The position numbers and the translations under genes were made by a program. 64,000 nt of DNA from Winogradskyella helgolandensis (GTDB lineage Bacteria > Bacteroidota > Bacteroidia > Flavobacteriales > Flavobacteriaceae): contig NZ_JABFHO010000002.1 of the NCBI RefSeq assembly GCF_013404085.1, forward strand, positions 178,262-242,261. Reading direction: 5' to 3'. How positions within the stretch are numbered: position 1 is the stretch's first letter; the number at the start of each line of letters is the position of its first letter. The notes under the pieces were generated by a model that ran no database searches, was not told the origin of the DNA, and worked only from the letters and a program-made list of their open reading frames with translations. Positions 35,326-43,382 of the stretch are shown in pieces.

Positions 35326-35333
35326 CAAAAATA
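35326..35333 (-). promoter_or_regulatory. Candidate promoter -7 box for rsmG
   Basis: TATTTTTG on the minus strand (complement of 35326-35333) matches TAnnTTTG, 14 bases upstream of the rsmG start. Confidence 0.45.
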
Positions 35334-35374
35334 CTTAATTTTAATCTTCATAATTTAACGTTAAACGATTAAGG

Positions 35375-35401
35375 TTGCTTTTTATTTATTAACTATCTTT
35401 G
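35375..35401 (+). promoter_or_regulatory. Candidate promoter for the desaturase gene
   Basis: TATCTTTG (35394-35401) matches TAnnTTTG and a TTG lies at 35375-35377, 16 bases upstream, close to the usual -33 spacing. The start codon follows 53 bases downstream. Confidence 0.5.
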
Positions 35402-35454
35402 TATTCTTATAATGTTTTATAATCCCTGACGTTATAACTAAAAAAACTGATTAA

Positions 35455-36552
35455 ATGGCACAACAAACCGTCAAATTCTCTCGAACTGACTCTGCAAAGT
35501 TCTTTAGAACCCTTAACAAACGCGTTAATAATTACTTTAAAGACAATAATATTAAAAAAACAGGAAACTGGAAGCTTTATACAAAAGCCATTATAATGTT
35601 TACATTATTACTTGGCCCATTAGTTGTATTGTTAACCGTAGACGACATACCTACATGGGTTCAAATCATTTGTATGATGGTTATTGGTATTGGAATGGCT
35701 GGCGTAGGAATGAATGTTATGCACGATGCTAACCATGGCTCCTTTTCTAGTAAAGCATGGGTAAATAAACTCATGGGAAGCAGTATTCATATTTTAGCTG
35801 GTAACGATTACAATTGGAAAGTACAACACAATGTATTACACCACACGTATACAAATATTCAAGGGCACGATGAAGATATTGATGCAGGAAGAATAATTCG
35901 TTTTTCTAAACATGCCAAATGGCTAAAAATTCATAAATACCAAAAGTATTATGCCTTCTTATTATACGGATTGCTCACCGTTAATTGGGCTATTACAACA
36001 GATTTTAAACAAACCTACCAATACCTTAAAAGAAAATTGTCTTATGGCGAGTTTCCTAATCCTGCAACACAATGGACAAAATTGATTATCGGTAAAATAT
36101 TATACTATTCTATTTGGGTAGTGTTACCATTGGTTTTAGGTTATACTTGGTGGCAAGTTTTAATCGGGTTTTTAATTATGCATTATACAGCTGGTATGAT
36201 TCTGAGCGTTGTTTTTCAATTAGCACACGTTATGCCAAATACCGAAATGCCTTTACCAGACGAAAATGGCAATATGAAAAATACTTGGGCAATTCACCAA
36301 CTATTTACAACATCTAACTTTTCACCTAAAAGCTGGATTGTAGAATTTTATACTGGTGGTTTAAACAGACAAGTTGAACATCATTTATTTTCAAACATTA
36401 GTCATGTTCATTATAAAAATATAGCAAAAATAGTAAGAGAAACTGCGCATGAGTTTAGCTTACCTTACAACGAATACAATTCAATTTGGAAAGCTATTTC
36501 CGAGCATTATCATCAATTAAAAGAGTTAGGTAGAAAGCCAAGTATGGCTTAA
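35455..36552 (+). CDS. Membrane fatty acid desaturase
   Basis: The 365-residue integral membrane enzyme should introduce a double bond into acyl chains with a di-iron centre. All three histidine boxes are present: HDANHGS (about 93), HNVLHHTYTN (about 126) and QVEHHLFSNISHVHY (about 307). Hydrophobic segments occur at about 45-90, 165-180 and 205-245. The QxxHH third box resembles front-end (delta-5/delta-6) desaturases more than the delta-9 type, so the position of action is open. It is followed by an aminotransferase gene 32 bases later. Membrane adaptation to cold is the usual role and is inference. Confidence 0.92.
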   Translation: MAQQTVKFSRTDSAKFFRTLNKRVNNYFKDNNIKKTGNWKLYTKAIIMFTLLLGPLVVLLTVDDIPTWVQIICMMVIGIGMAGVGMNVMHDANHGSFSSKAWVNKLMGSSIHILAGNDYNWKVQHNVLHHTYTNIQGHDEDIDAGRIIRFSKHAKWLKIHKYQKYYAFLLYGLLTVNWAITTDFKQTYQYLKRKLSYGEFPNPATQWTKLIIGKILYYSIWVVLPLVLGYTWWQVLIGFLIMHYTAGMILSVVFQLAHVMPNTEMPLPDENGNMKNTWAIHQLFTTSNFSPKSWIVEFYTGGLNRQVEHHLFSNISHVHYKNIAKIVRETAHEFSLPYNEYNSIWKAISEHYHQLKELGRKPSMA

Positions 36553-36584
36553 TACAATGTCTAGTTTAAAAACCACCAATTACA

Positions 36585-37769
36585 ATGAATCAACTATCGG
36601 ATAGAATTAATAATCTAGCCACATCAGCTACGCTGGCAATGGCAGCAAAAGCTAGAGAACTAAGAGCAGAAGGAAAAGACATTATTGGATTAAGTTTGGG
36701 AGAACCGGACTTTAACACACCTGATTTTATTAAAGACGCTGCAATTGAAGCTATAAATCAAAATTACAACAGCTATACTCCTGTAGATGGCTACGTAGAA
36801 TTGAAAGAGGCTATTATTAATAAATTTAAGCGCGACAATAACCTCAACTATACATTACCACAAATAGTCGTTTCTACTGGAGCAAAACAATCCTTGGCTA
36901 ATATAGCTGCTGTGATGCTAAATCCTGGTGATGAAGTTATTTTACCTTGTCCATATTGGGTAAGTTATAGTGATATTGTAAAATTGAGCGATGGAGTGCC
37001 TGTAGAAGTTCAAACCTCTATAGATACCGATTTTAAAATGACAGCAGAACAACTAGAAGCTGCCATTACGCCAAAAACTAAAATGATTTGGTACAGCTCT
37101 CCTTGTAATCCAAGTGGCTCTGTTTATAGTAAAGAAGAATTAAGAGCTTTAGCTGATGTACTGAAAAAGCATCCAAATATTTATGTTGTTTCAGATGAAA
37201 TATACGAACATATTAATTTTAAAGGAGGTCATTTTAGTATGGCTGAATTTGAAGATATGTACGACAGAACTATTACAGTAAATGGTGTATCTAAAGCGTT
37301 TGCTATGACTGGTTGGAGAATCGGCTATATAGGAGCACCAGATTGGATTGCGAGAGCCTGTAACAAAATGCAAGGTCAAATTACTAGTGGAGCTAATTGT
37401 ATTGCGCAACGTGCGGTAATTACGGCTTTAGAAGCTGATCCTTCAAGCATAAAGTATATGGTTGACGAGTTTAAAGTAAGACGTAAACTCATCCTGAATT
37501 TATTAAGTGAAATAGAAGGCTTTAAAACTAACGAACCAGAAGGAGCATTTTATGTATTCCCTAATGTGTCTTCATACTTTGGAAAAACCATTAAAGGAAA
37601 AACTATAAATAATGCATCTGATTTTTCTCTGTTTTTACTAGAGGAAGCTCTAGTAGCCACTGTAACAGGTGAAGCTTTTGGTAATCCAGATTGTATTAGA
37701 ATTTCTTATGCCGCTTCTCAAGAAGAGATTAAAGAAGCTATTAAGCGTATTAAGACGGCGTTAAGTTAA
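36585..37769 (+). CDS. PLP-dependent aminotransferase, aspartate aminotransferase type
   Basis: The 394-residue enzyme belongs to aminotransferase class I, probably aspartate/prephenate type Igamma. Motifs: LSLGEPDFNTPDFI near residue 38, YTPVDGYVELKEAI, STGAKQSLANIAAVML, PCPYWVSYSD, SSPCNPSGSVYSKEEL, VSDEIYEHI and the PLP-binding Lys in VNGVSKAFAMTGWRIGY (about 234), with the carboxylate-binding Arg in CIRISYA near the end. It lies 32 bases after the desaturase gene and is followed by a strong terminator. The exact amino acid preference cannot be read from the sequence. Confidence 0.93.
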   Translation: MNQLSDRINNLATSATLAMAAKARELRAEGKDIIGLSLGEPDFNTPDFIKDAAIEAINQNYNSYTPVDGYVELKEAIINKFKRDNNLNYTLPQIVVSTGAKQSLANIAAVMLNPGDEVILPCPYWVSYSDIVKLSDGVPVEVQTSIDTDFKMTAEQLEAAITPKTKMIWYSSPCNPSGSVYSKEELRALADVLKKHPNIYVVSDEIYEHINFKGGHFSMAEFEDMYDRTITVNGVSKAFAMTGWRIGYIGAPDWIARACNKMQGQITSGANCIAQRAVITALEADPSSIKYMVDEFKVRRKLILNLLSEIEGFKTNEPEGAFYVFPNVSSYFGKTIKGKTINNASDFSLFLLEEALVATVTGEAFGNPDCIRISYAASQEEIKEAIKRIKTALS

Positions 37770-37784
37770 ATTATAATCGTCATA

Positions 37785-37840
37785 TTTTTCATAAAAAAAA
37801 AGTTGTAGCATTAAATGTTACAACTTTTTTTTATGAAAAA
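37785..37840. terminator. Long bidirectional terminator hairpin
   Basis: TTTTTCAT-A9-GTTGTA (37785-37807) pairs with TACAAC-T8-ATGAAAAA (37819-37840) around an 11-base loop, an unusually long stem of more than 20 pairs. It separates the aminotransferase gene from the minus-strand small gene at 37892-38143. Confidence 0.92.
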
Positions 37841-37891
37841 TGTCTAGAGGGAAAAACCATACATTATAGACATATAATATTTGGAATACAT

Positions 37892-38143
37892 TTAAACTAA
37901 AAGAGCGAAACCAGCAACAAAGACGGATATTTTTAAAATCATTGTCGCCCTATTTCCAAGTTTGCTTAACTGAGGAGATTTAGCACGTTGCCTAATACCA
38001 AATATGGACTTCTTCCTTGCCTTTTTAAAATTATATTTTACAATGCGTTTATATCTTGAATTCAATAAGCCCCTAGAGGTAAAATGAGCCTTTTTAGCAC
38101 GCGCTATCTTATGTCCTAAACTTTGTTTTAATGTTGATTCCAT
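37892..38143 (-). CDS. Small basic protein with C-terminal membrane helix (83 aa), unknown
   Basis: I do not recognise this protein. It is strongly basic over the first 65 residues (KIARAKKAHF, NFKKARKKSIFGIRQRAK) and ends in a hydrophobic helix (MILKISVFVAGFALLV, about 68-83), so it is probably a tail-anchored or single-pass membrane protein with a cationic cytoplasmic part. The layout, basic head then C-terminal helix, resembles the two small proteins upstream on the same strand, but I see no convincing sequence identity. A TAnnTTTG box lies 47 bases before the start. Confidence 0.55.
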   Translation of the reverse strand: MESTLKQSLGHKIARAKKAHFTSRGLLNSRYKRIVKYNFKKARKKSIFGIRQRAKSPQLSKLGNRATMILKISVFVAGFALLV

Positions 38144-38189
38144 AAGCTATAATTTTGAGGGTTGAATTAAATAATACTCATTAAAAGTA

Positions 38190-38197
38190 CAAAAATA
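38190..38197 (-). promoter_or_regulatory. Candidate promoter -7 box TATTTTTG for the 83-aa gene
   Basis: TATTTTTG on the minus strand (complement of 38190-38197) fits TAnnTTTG, 46 bases upstream of the start codon of the 83-residue gene. Confidence 0.4.
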
Positions 38198-38320
38198 TTA
38201 ATCAAATCCTTAAAAAAAAGCCAAATATTATCATTTTAACATTAAAAAGACTAAATAAATCAATAATTAGAATTGACTATAACACAGAATACTCATCTAA
38301 ATTTAAATAGTTGTTCCATA

Positions 38321-38578
38321 TTAGAGTAGCAATATCCATAGTAATCCACCTATAATTAAAAAAGACACCCCAATTACTTTTAACTACAGTATTTGATTTT
38401 CTCTTTTTAATTTGTACTTAATCATCTCTAATTGTTGTGGGGTTGCTTTAGGAAAATTGTATTCTGTTTTTCTTTGCTTATCATAACCACCAAGAGTCTT
38501 TCTAAATCTCTTAGATTTATCAAGCTTAATAGCATTATTACTTCTTAAGGTACTCATCATGGATTCTGCAAAAGGCAT
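38321..38578 (-). pseudogene. Small basic protein paralog A, interrupted by in-frame TAG before its membrane helix
   Basis: The open frame runs from the ATG at 38578 to a TAG at 38384-38386 (64 residues, LGGYDKQRKTEYNFPKA core). Past this stop the same frame stays open for 20 codons, 38383 to the TAA at 38321-38323, and encodes a hydrophobic helix LKVIGVSFLIIGGLLWILLL. Aligned without gaps to the neighbour at 38604-38885, the TAG falls exactly at the codon before LKVI in both. So this looks like a recent nonsense mutation in a gene that once coded for a membrane-anchored protein; the truncated product may still be made. Readthrough or a sequencing error are alternatives. Confidence 0.65.
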
Positions 38579-38603
38579 AAATAATATTTTTAATAATTAA
38601 ACA

Positions 38604-38885
38604 CTACAATGAAATTAATTCGATAATACCATCTGTTGAATAAGCCAACACACCTAAAAGTATAAAAAACAAAATAACTGTGAGTAAAATAACTTTTAGC
38701 ATTCTAACTTTCTGTTCTTCTTTTAAACGCTTACGAATCATCTTTAACTGCTTAGTCGTAGCTTTAGGTAAATTATATTCCGTTTTACGATTGGGATTAT
38801 AACCACCAAGTACATTCTTAAACTTATCCCGTTGAGGCAACTGACGTCTGTTGTAGTTAATAACATTCATTGAGTTAGATGGCAT
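38604..38885 (-). CDS. Small basic protein paralog B with C-terminal membrane helix (93 aa), unknown
   Basis: The protein has a basic soluble half with the segment LGGYNPNRKTEYNLPKA, which is shared with paralog A, then a coiled-coil-like basic helix (QLKMIRKRLKEEQKV) and a hydrophobic membrane helix (LKVILLTVILFFILLGVLAY, about 66-85) with a short tail DGIIELISL. No family is recognised. It lies 25 bases upstream of paralog A on the same strand. The RKTEYN motif conserved between two adjacent small genes argues that both are or were real genes. Confidence 0.65.
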   Translation of the reverse strand: MPSNSMNVINYNRRQLPQRDKFKNVLGGYNPNRKTEYNLPKATTKQLKMIRKRLKEEQKVRMLKVILLTVILFFILLGVLAYSTDGIIELISL

Positions 38886-39022
38886 AATTTCTATGTTTTA
38901 AAAATGAAATAAATTGAATCACATTACACTATATTTTCATACGTGATTTCAGCTATAAAAGACACCTTGAGTGTATCAGTTAAAAGTTCAGAGTGCGATA
39001 AATAATTCTATTAGAACAATAG

Positions 39023-39121
39023 TTATTTATAATTTGAATACAACAAGCCTTGTGTTTTAAAATGAGTCACCGCAATGGGTTCTGGTTCAAATTCTAATGG
39101 TGTGTCTAATACTAATCTCAT
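39023..39121 (-). CDS. Possible very small protein (32 aa)
   Basis: An ATG at 39121 opens a 32-residue frame, MRLVLDTPLEFEPEPIAVTH and a tail ending LLYSNYK, with an acidic middle and a polar composition unlike random AT-rich translation. It lies among the small genes of this minus-strand segment. Length, lack of a known family and no clear promoter make the call weak. The rest of the 398-base stretch 38886-39283 shows nothing recognisable. Confidence 0.3.
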   Translation of the reverse strand: MRLVLDTPLEFEPEPIAVTHFKTQGLLYSNYK

Positions 39122-39283
39122 AATTGATAATTTAATTGGTTGTACAAATAAGACGCACAATCATTACAAATGTTACAGACTGTATTTCAAGACATCACAA
39201 AAACAAAGCTTCAAAAACCACAGAAATATTAATGAGAATATAGGCTAGCTATATTTTGAAAAAACTCAAAAAAAAGAGAAAGT

Positions 39284-39442
39284 TTAACGATTTTCTTTAG
39301 CTATAACATAGATAAAAAGCACCAAGCCTATCGTTTTTAGGATTAGAATTAACGGACTAAATTTGAAGTTATTCAGAAAGAGTAAAACAGAGCCTAGAAT
39401 TATAAATGCTGCGGCTAATAATTTAGTTTTATTTACAATCAT
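39284..39442 (-). CDS. Small two-helix membrane protein (52 aa) after trkH
   Basis: An ATG at 39442 starts a 52-residue protein, MIVNKTKLLAAAFIILGSVL and then a second hydrophobic stretch (PLILILKTIGLVLFIYVIA) and a polar end KENR. It begins only 15 bases after trkH on the same strand, so it is likely part of the trkA-trkH transcript. Two membrane helices with a basic start and charged tail are good protein-like features. I have a general memory of similar small proteins next to TrkH in Flavobacteriaceae, which is not verified here. Function unknown. Confidence 0.6.
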   Translation of the reverse strand: MIVNKTKLLAAAFIILGSVLLFLNNFKFSPLILILKTIGLVLFIYVIAKENR

Positions 39443-39457
39443 AATTAACAACTTTTA

Positions 39458-40960
39458 CTAACGGTTACGCCAAAAGAACGGGGTCAATAATATAAGAACC
39501 GTAAACAATTCCAATCGACCTATAAGCATTAAAAAAGAAGCCCACCATTTTCCCAAAGGAGGTAATGCCGCATAATTATTTACAGGTCCAAAATCACCCA
39601 AAGCAGGACCAACGTTCCCTAAACTAGAAGCCGACAAACCAATAGCAGACGTAAAATCTATTTCGAACATAGAAAATACTAATGCTCCAACAATGAAGGA
39701 TAACATATAGAGGATAAAAAATCCTAGCACATTAAATACAATATCTTTAGATACCGATTTCCCATTATAGCGTACAGGAATAATAGCATTAGGATGCAAA
39801 GCGCGTTTAAATTCTAAAAAACTGTTTTTAATTAAAATTAATTGACGCATTACTTTTACTCCACCAGAAGTACTACCAGCAGAACCACCTAAAAACATCA
39901 TTCCAAAAAAGAAAACGGTTAAAAAGTCGGTCCATAACGTATAATCTGCACTAATAAAACCCGTCGTTGTTATTACAGACAATACCTGAAACAAAGCATG
40001 TCTCAGCGCACTCTCTGCCTCACCTAAAACCATTGGATGCACAATAGTTGACTGCGATATGTCTGCTCTAAAATAGATTAAAACCGCAGCAATTACAGTA
40101 AATATTACAATGAATTTAAAGTAGAGACTAAACTCTTCGTCTTTTAAAACCTTAGAAATTTTTCCTTTAAATAGATAGTAACTGAGCACAAAATTAGTAC
40201 CAGCCAAAAACATAAAAAATATAATAATGTATTGTATCGCAGGATTATCATTCCAGTACGCTACGCTCGCATTTTTTGTTGAAAAGCCTCCGGTAGACAC
40301 CGTACTTAGCGCATGATTAATAGCATCAAAAAAAGACATTCCAGCGATTTGTAACAAAATCGTTTCAGCTGCAGTATAACCAACGTAAATAAGCCATAAA
40401 CGCTTGGCCGTATCTGTAATTCTAGGATGTAATTTATCTGCACTAGGCCCTGGTGCTTCAGCTGCAAATAATTGCATACCTCCTACTCCAAGTAAAGGTA
40501 AAATAGCAATAGCCAATACAATAATTCCCATACCACCAATCCAATGTGTCGTACTTCTCCAAAACAAAACACCTTCCGGAATTACTTCTATATCGTTTAA
40601 AATACTAGCACCTGTTGTCGTATACCCAGAAATAGTTTCGAAAAAAGCATCTGTAAATGACGGAATAGCTTCTGTAGCAAGATAAGGCAAGGTTCCTGTT
40701 AGTGACATTACAATCCATCCAAAGGCAACAACAATATAACCTTCGCGCTTATTCATTTCCTTGCGATGATCTTTGGTTCTATACATCGCCAAAACACCAA
40801 TTAAGAGCGTTGCAATACCAGCTAAAAATAATTGTAATGTTACTCCATCTTTATAAATAAAACTTATAAATGTCGCAATAAGCATAAACCCACCATTGAA
40901 TAATAGTAGTAATCCAAAAAAGTGAAAAATAATTTTATAGTTGAGTTTTATACGAGACAT
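39458..40960 (-). CDS. trkH: Potassium uptake protein TrkH
   Basis: TrkH is the membrane pore of the Trk/Ktr K+ uptake system. The 500-residue protein has four repeated pore loops, seen as ETISGYTTTGASIL, ALSTVSTGGFSTKN, LSVITTTGFISADY and ASSLGNVGPALGDFG, and about ten membrane helices. The filter-like TTG, STG, TTG and LGN positions match the TrkH pattern. It follows trkA on the same strand with 8 bases between, as is common for Trk operons in Bacteroidota. Confidence 0.96.
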   Translation of the reverse strand: MSRIKLNYKIIFHFFGLLLLFNGGFMLIATFISFIYKDGVTLQLFLAGIATLLIGVLAMYRTKDHRKEMNKREGYIVVAFGWIVMSLTGTLPYLATEAIPSFTDAFFETISGYTTTGASILNDIEVIPEGVLFWRSTTHWIGGMGIIVLAIAILPLLGVGGMQLFAAEAPGPSADKLHPRITDTAKRLWLIYVGYTAAETILLQIAGMSFFDAINHALSTVSTGGFSTKNASVAYWNDNPAIQYIIIFFMFLAGTNFVLSYYLFKGKISKVLKDEEFSLYFKFIVIFTVIAAVLIYFRADISQSTIVHPMVLGEAESALRHALFQVLSVITTTGFISADYTLWTDFLTVFFFGMMFLGGSAGSTSGGVKVMRQLILIKNSFLEFKRALHPNAIIPVRYNGKSVSKDIVFNVLGFFILYMLSFIVGALVFSMFEIDFTSAIGLSASSLGNVGPALGDFGPVNNYAALPPLGKWWASFLMLIGRLELFTVLILLTPFFWRNR

Positions 40961-40968
40961 AATATCTA

Positions 40969-42318
40969 TTATGAGAAAAATCGTTCTACTTCAGAAATAG
41001 ATCTTGGTAAACAACAGACCACAACACGATCTCCTGCTTCAATCTTAAAACTACCTAATGGAATAGATCCTTGTCCTTCTCTTATTACACCTCCAATAAT
41101 AGCAGATATTGGAAACTTCACATCCTTTATAACCTTATTCGTTATTTTAGATTTTGGTTTAACCACAAACTCTAAGAGTTCCGCATTCATATTGGTTAAC
41201 TTAGTCATAGCAACCACTTCTCCTTTTCTAATGTATCTAAAAATATTATTTGCTGCTAATAATTTTTTATTGATTAACGTATCAATACCAATAGATTGTG
41301 ATAATTGATAATAATCCATATTTTCAACCAAGGCAATAGTTTTTTTAACCCCTTTTGATTTTGCTAATAAACAAGACATTATATTAGTTTCTGAATTACC
41401 TGTCACAGCAATAAAGGCATCCATATCCGAAATGTTTTCTTCGTCTAAAATATCTACATTTCTACCGTCACCACAGATAACTAAAGCATTAGGAATATCT
41501 TCTGCTAATTCTTCCGCTTTACCTCTTCTACTCTCAACCAATTTAACATTAAACTTACTTGAGCACAAATCCTTGGCTGTTTGGAAACCAATTTGACTTC
41601 CTCCAAGAATCATAACATTCTTAATAAGAACTTTAACCTTACCTGACAATTTAAATAATTCTTCATCCCCATTTCTAGACGTCATAAAGACCACTTTATC
41701 TCCTTCTTTAAAAATAGTATCACCACGAGGTATGATGGTATATTGTGTTCCTAAACGTTGAATTGCAATAGGAATAAAATTCAATTCAGGATATATGTCT
41801 GCAGCTTCTTTTACTGTTTTATCTACAAACGTTGCCGTTCTAGATAAACGTAAACCTAACATGGTTAATGCTCCGTTTTCAAACTCATAAGTATCATTAA
41901 AACCATATTGATTTAATAATAATTCAATTTCTGAAGCGGCTAAGGATTCTGGTGAAATTAATTCATCAATTCCAAATTTAGAAAACCCAACCGTTTCCTT
42001 ATTATCTATAAACTCGGTATTTGAAATACGCGCAATAGTACGTTTTGCACCTAATTGTTTTGCTAAAACGCAAGCCGTAATATTTGTGGTTTCCGAGGAT
42101 GTTACGGCAATAAATAAAGCTGCTGTATCTATGCGTGCATCTCTTAAAATGGAAATTGACGTAGCATCACCTTTAATAGTTCTAATATCCAAGTGCTCAC
42201 CAGCATATGCTAAACTATCTTTTTTTGTATCTATTAAAGTGATTTCTTGTGATTCGTAAGATAAAAGCTTCGCCAAATGAAATCCTACTTCACCTGCACC
42301 TGCGATAATAATTTTCAT
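40969..42318 (-). CDS. trkA: Trk system potassium uptake protein TrkA
   Basis: TrkA is the cytoplasmic NAD-binding gate of TrkH. The 449-residue protein has two tandem RCK units: the first N-terminal nucleotide-binding fold with IIAGAGEVGFHLAKLL (about 3-18) and a TrkA_C domain (about 140-220), and the second with VMILGGSQIGFQTAKDL (about 232-248) and a C-terminal TrkA_C domain. Length and duplication are typical of the long TrkA form. It is the first gene of the trkA-trkH unit. Confidence 0.96.
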   Translation of the reverse strand: MKIIIAGAGEVGFHLAKLLSYESQEITLIDTKKDSLAYAGEHLDIRTIKGDATSISILRDARIDTAALFIAVTSSETTNITACVLAKQLGAKRTIARISNTEFIDNKETVGFSKFGIDELISPESLAASEIELLLNQYGFNDTYEFENGALTMLGLRLSRTATFVDKTVKEAADIYPELNFIPIAIQRLGTQYTIIPRGDTIFKEGDKVVFMTSRNGDEELFKLSGKVKVLIKNVMILGGSQIGFQTAKDLCSSKFNVKLVESRRGKAEELAEDIPNALVICGDGRNVDILDEENISDMDAFIAVTGNSETNIMSCLLAKSKGVKKTIALVENMDYYQLSQSIGIDTLINKKLLAANNIFRYIRKGEVVAMTKLTNMNAELLEFVVKPKSKITNKVIKDVKFPISAIIGGVIREGQGSIPLGSFKIEAGDRVVVCCLPRSISEVERFFS

Positions 42319-42344
42319 GTGTCAACATTTATTTTTCAAAGGTC

Positions 42345-42374
42345 ATACTTCGACTTTGCTCAGTACAGGCAAGC
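42345..42374. repeat. Dispersed flavobacterial-type repeat fragment upstream of trkA
   Basis: The stretch around CTTCGACTTTGCTCAGTACAGG is a decayed copy of the kind of GAGCGCAGTCGAA-like intergenic element I know from flavobacterial genomes. A second relative is at 63778-63843. In the 316 bases between trkA and ubiE I otherwise see only the ubiE promoter box. Confidence 0.45.
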
Positions 42375-42629
42375 TGTTCGCAATTAATCATTTGATGGAC
42401 TGATAGAATCTTGAATACGCTCCCTTCATTGTATTTCTTTGAAATAAGCATACAAATATACTTATAAGTTGCAAGTTATAAAGAGCCTGTAGTATTTAAA
42501 GTTACATACACCGAAAAAAACCATAAATTCATAAGTCTCAAAAAGCCTATTTTTTTAATGTTTATTACATCACAAATTTTTATTTTTAACTTTAAATACT
42601 TCCAACTTTAAGTACTTATAACTTATCCA

Positions 42630-42637
42630 TATATTTG
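42630..42637 (+). promoter_or_regulatory. Candidate promoter -7 box TATATTTG for ubiE
   Basis: TATATTTG matches TAnnTTTG and lies 12 bases upstream of the ATG at 42650. It overlaps an in-frame TTG at 42635, which argues against that codon as the start. Confidence 0.5.
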
Positions 42638-42649
42638 CCAAAAATTTTT

Positions 42650-43381
42650 ATGGCCGAAAAAGTAAACCCATACAAAGACAGTGACGCCTCTAAAAAGGAA
42701 CAGGTTACTAAAATGTTCGATACTATTTCTAATGAATACGATGGTCTAAACCGTGTGATTTCTTTTGGAATAGATGTAAAATGGCGAAATAAGGTTGTAG
42801 AAATGGTCGCCAAAACTAAACCTAAAAATATCTTAGACATTGCTACAGGGACAGGAGATTTAGCGATTAGCCTAACCTCTACAAACGCTAAAGAAATTAT
42901 TGGCTTGGATATTAGCGATGGTATGTTAGAGGTTGGTCGTAAAAAAATCAGTTCTAAAAACTTAGATGGCATTATTTCTATGGTTATTGGAGATTCTGAA
43001 GATTTACCTTTTGAAGACAACACTTTTGATGCTATAACCGTAGCTTTTGGAGTCCGTAATTTTGAGCATTTAGAAAAAGGACTTGCCGAAATTTTACGAG
43101 TGCTAAAACCAAATGGTATTTTTGTTATTCTTGAAACTTCCGTTCCTACGAATCCTATTTATAAAGCAGGCTACAACGTGCATACCAAACTCATTATGCC
43201 AACCATAGGAAAGCTCTTTTCTAAAGATAAAGTTGCTTATAGTTATTTAAGCGAATCGGCTTCTTTGTTTCCTTATGGAGAGGCTTTAAACAATATTTTA
43301 AGAAAAATTGGGTTTATTAATGTCATAGACCTACCACAAACCATGGGAGTGGCAACAATTTACTCAGCATCTAAAGCATAA
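42650..43381 (+). CDS. ubiE: Demethylmenaquinone methyltransferase
   Basis: The enzyme (also called MenG) methylates demethylmenaquinone with S-adenosylmethionine in the last step of menaquinone synthesis. With the ATG at 42650 the protein has 243 residues: KMFDTISNEYDGLNRVISFGID, the SAM motif ILDIATGTGDLAI, GLDISDGMLEVG and DAITVAFGVRNFEHLEKG, with FVILETSVPTNP. Length is normal. It is followed after one base by porT, an order seen often in Flavobacteriaceae. Confidence 0.96.
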   Translation: MAEKVNPYKDSDASKKEQVTKMFDTISNEYDGLNRVISFGIDVKWRNKVVEMVAKTKPKNILDIATGTGDLAISLTSTNAKEIIGLDISDGMLEVGRKKISSKNLDGIISMVIGDSEDLPFEDNTFDAITVAFGVRNFEHLEKGLAEILRVLKPNGIFVILETSVPTNPIYKAGYNVHTKLIMPTIGKLFSKDKVAYSYLSESASLFPYGEALNNILRKIGFINVIDLPQTMGVATIYSASKA

Positions 43382-43382
43382 T

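Noticed and set aside
40404..40685. 93-codon open frame antisense to trkH
   Set aside because: Pro/Ile-rich shadow of the trkH pore-loop codons.
42616..43023. 135-codon open frame antisense to ubiE
   Set aside because: It lies inside a well-supported gene, has no recognisable protein features, and is a by-product of the codon pattern on the other strand.
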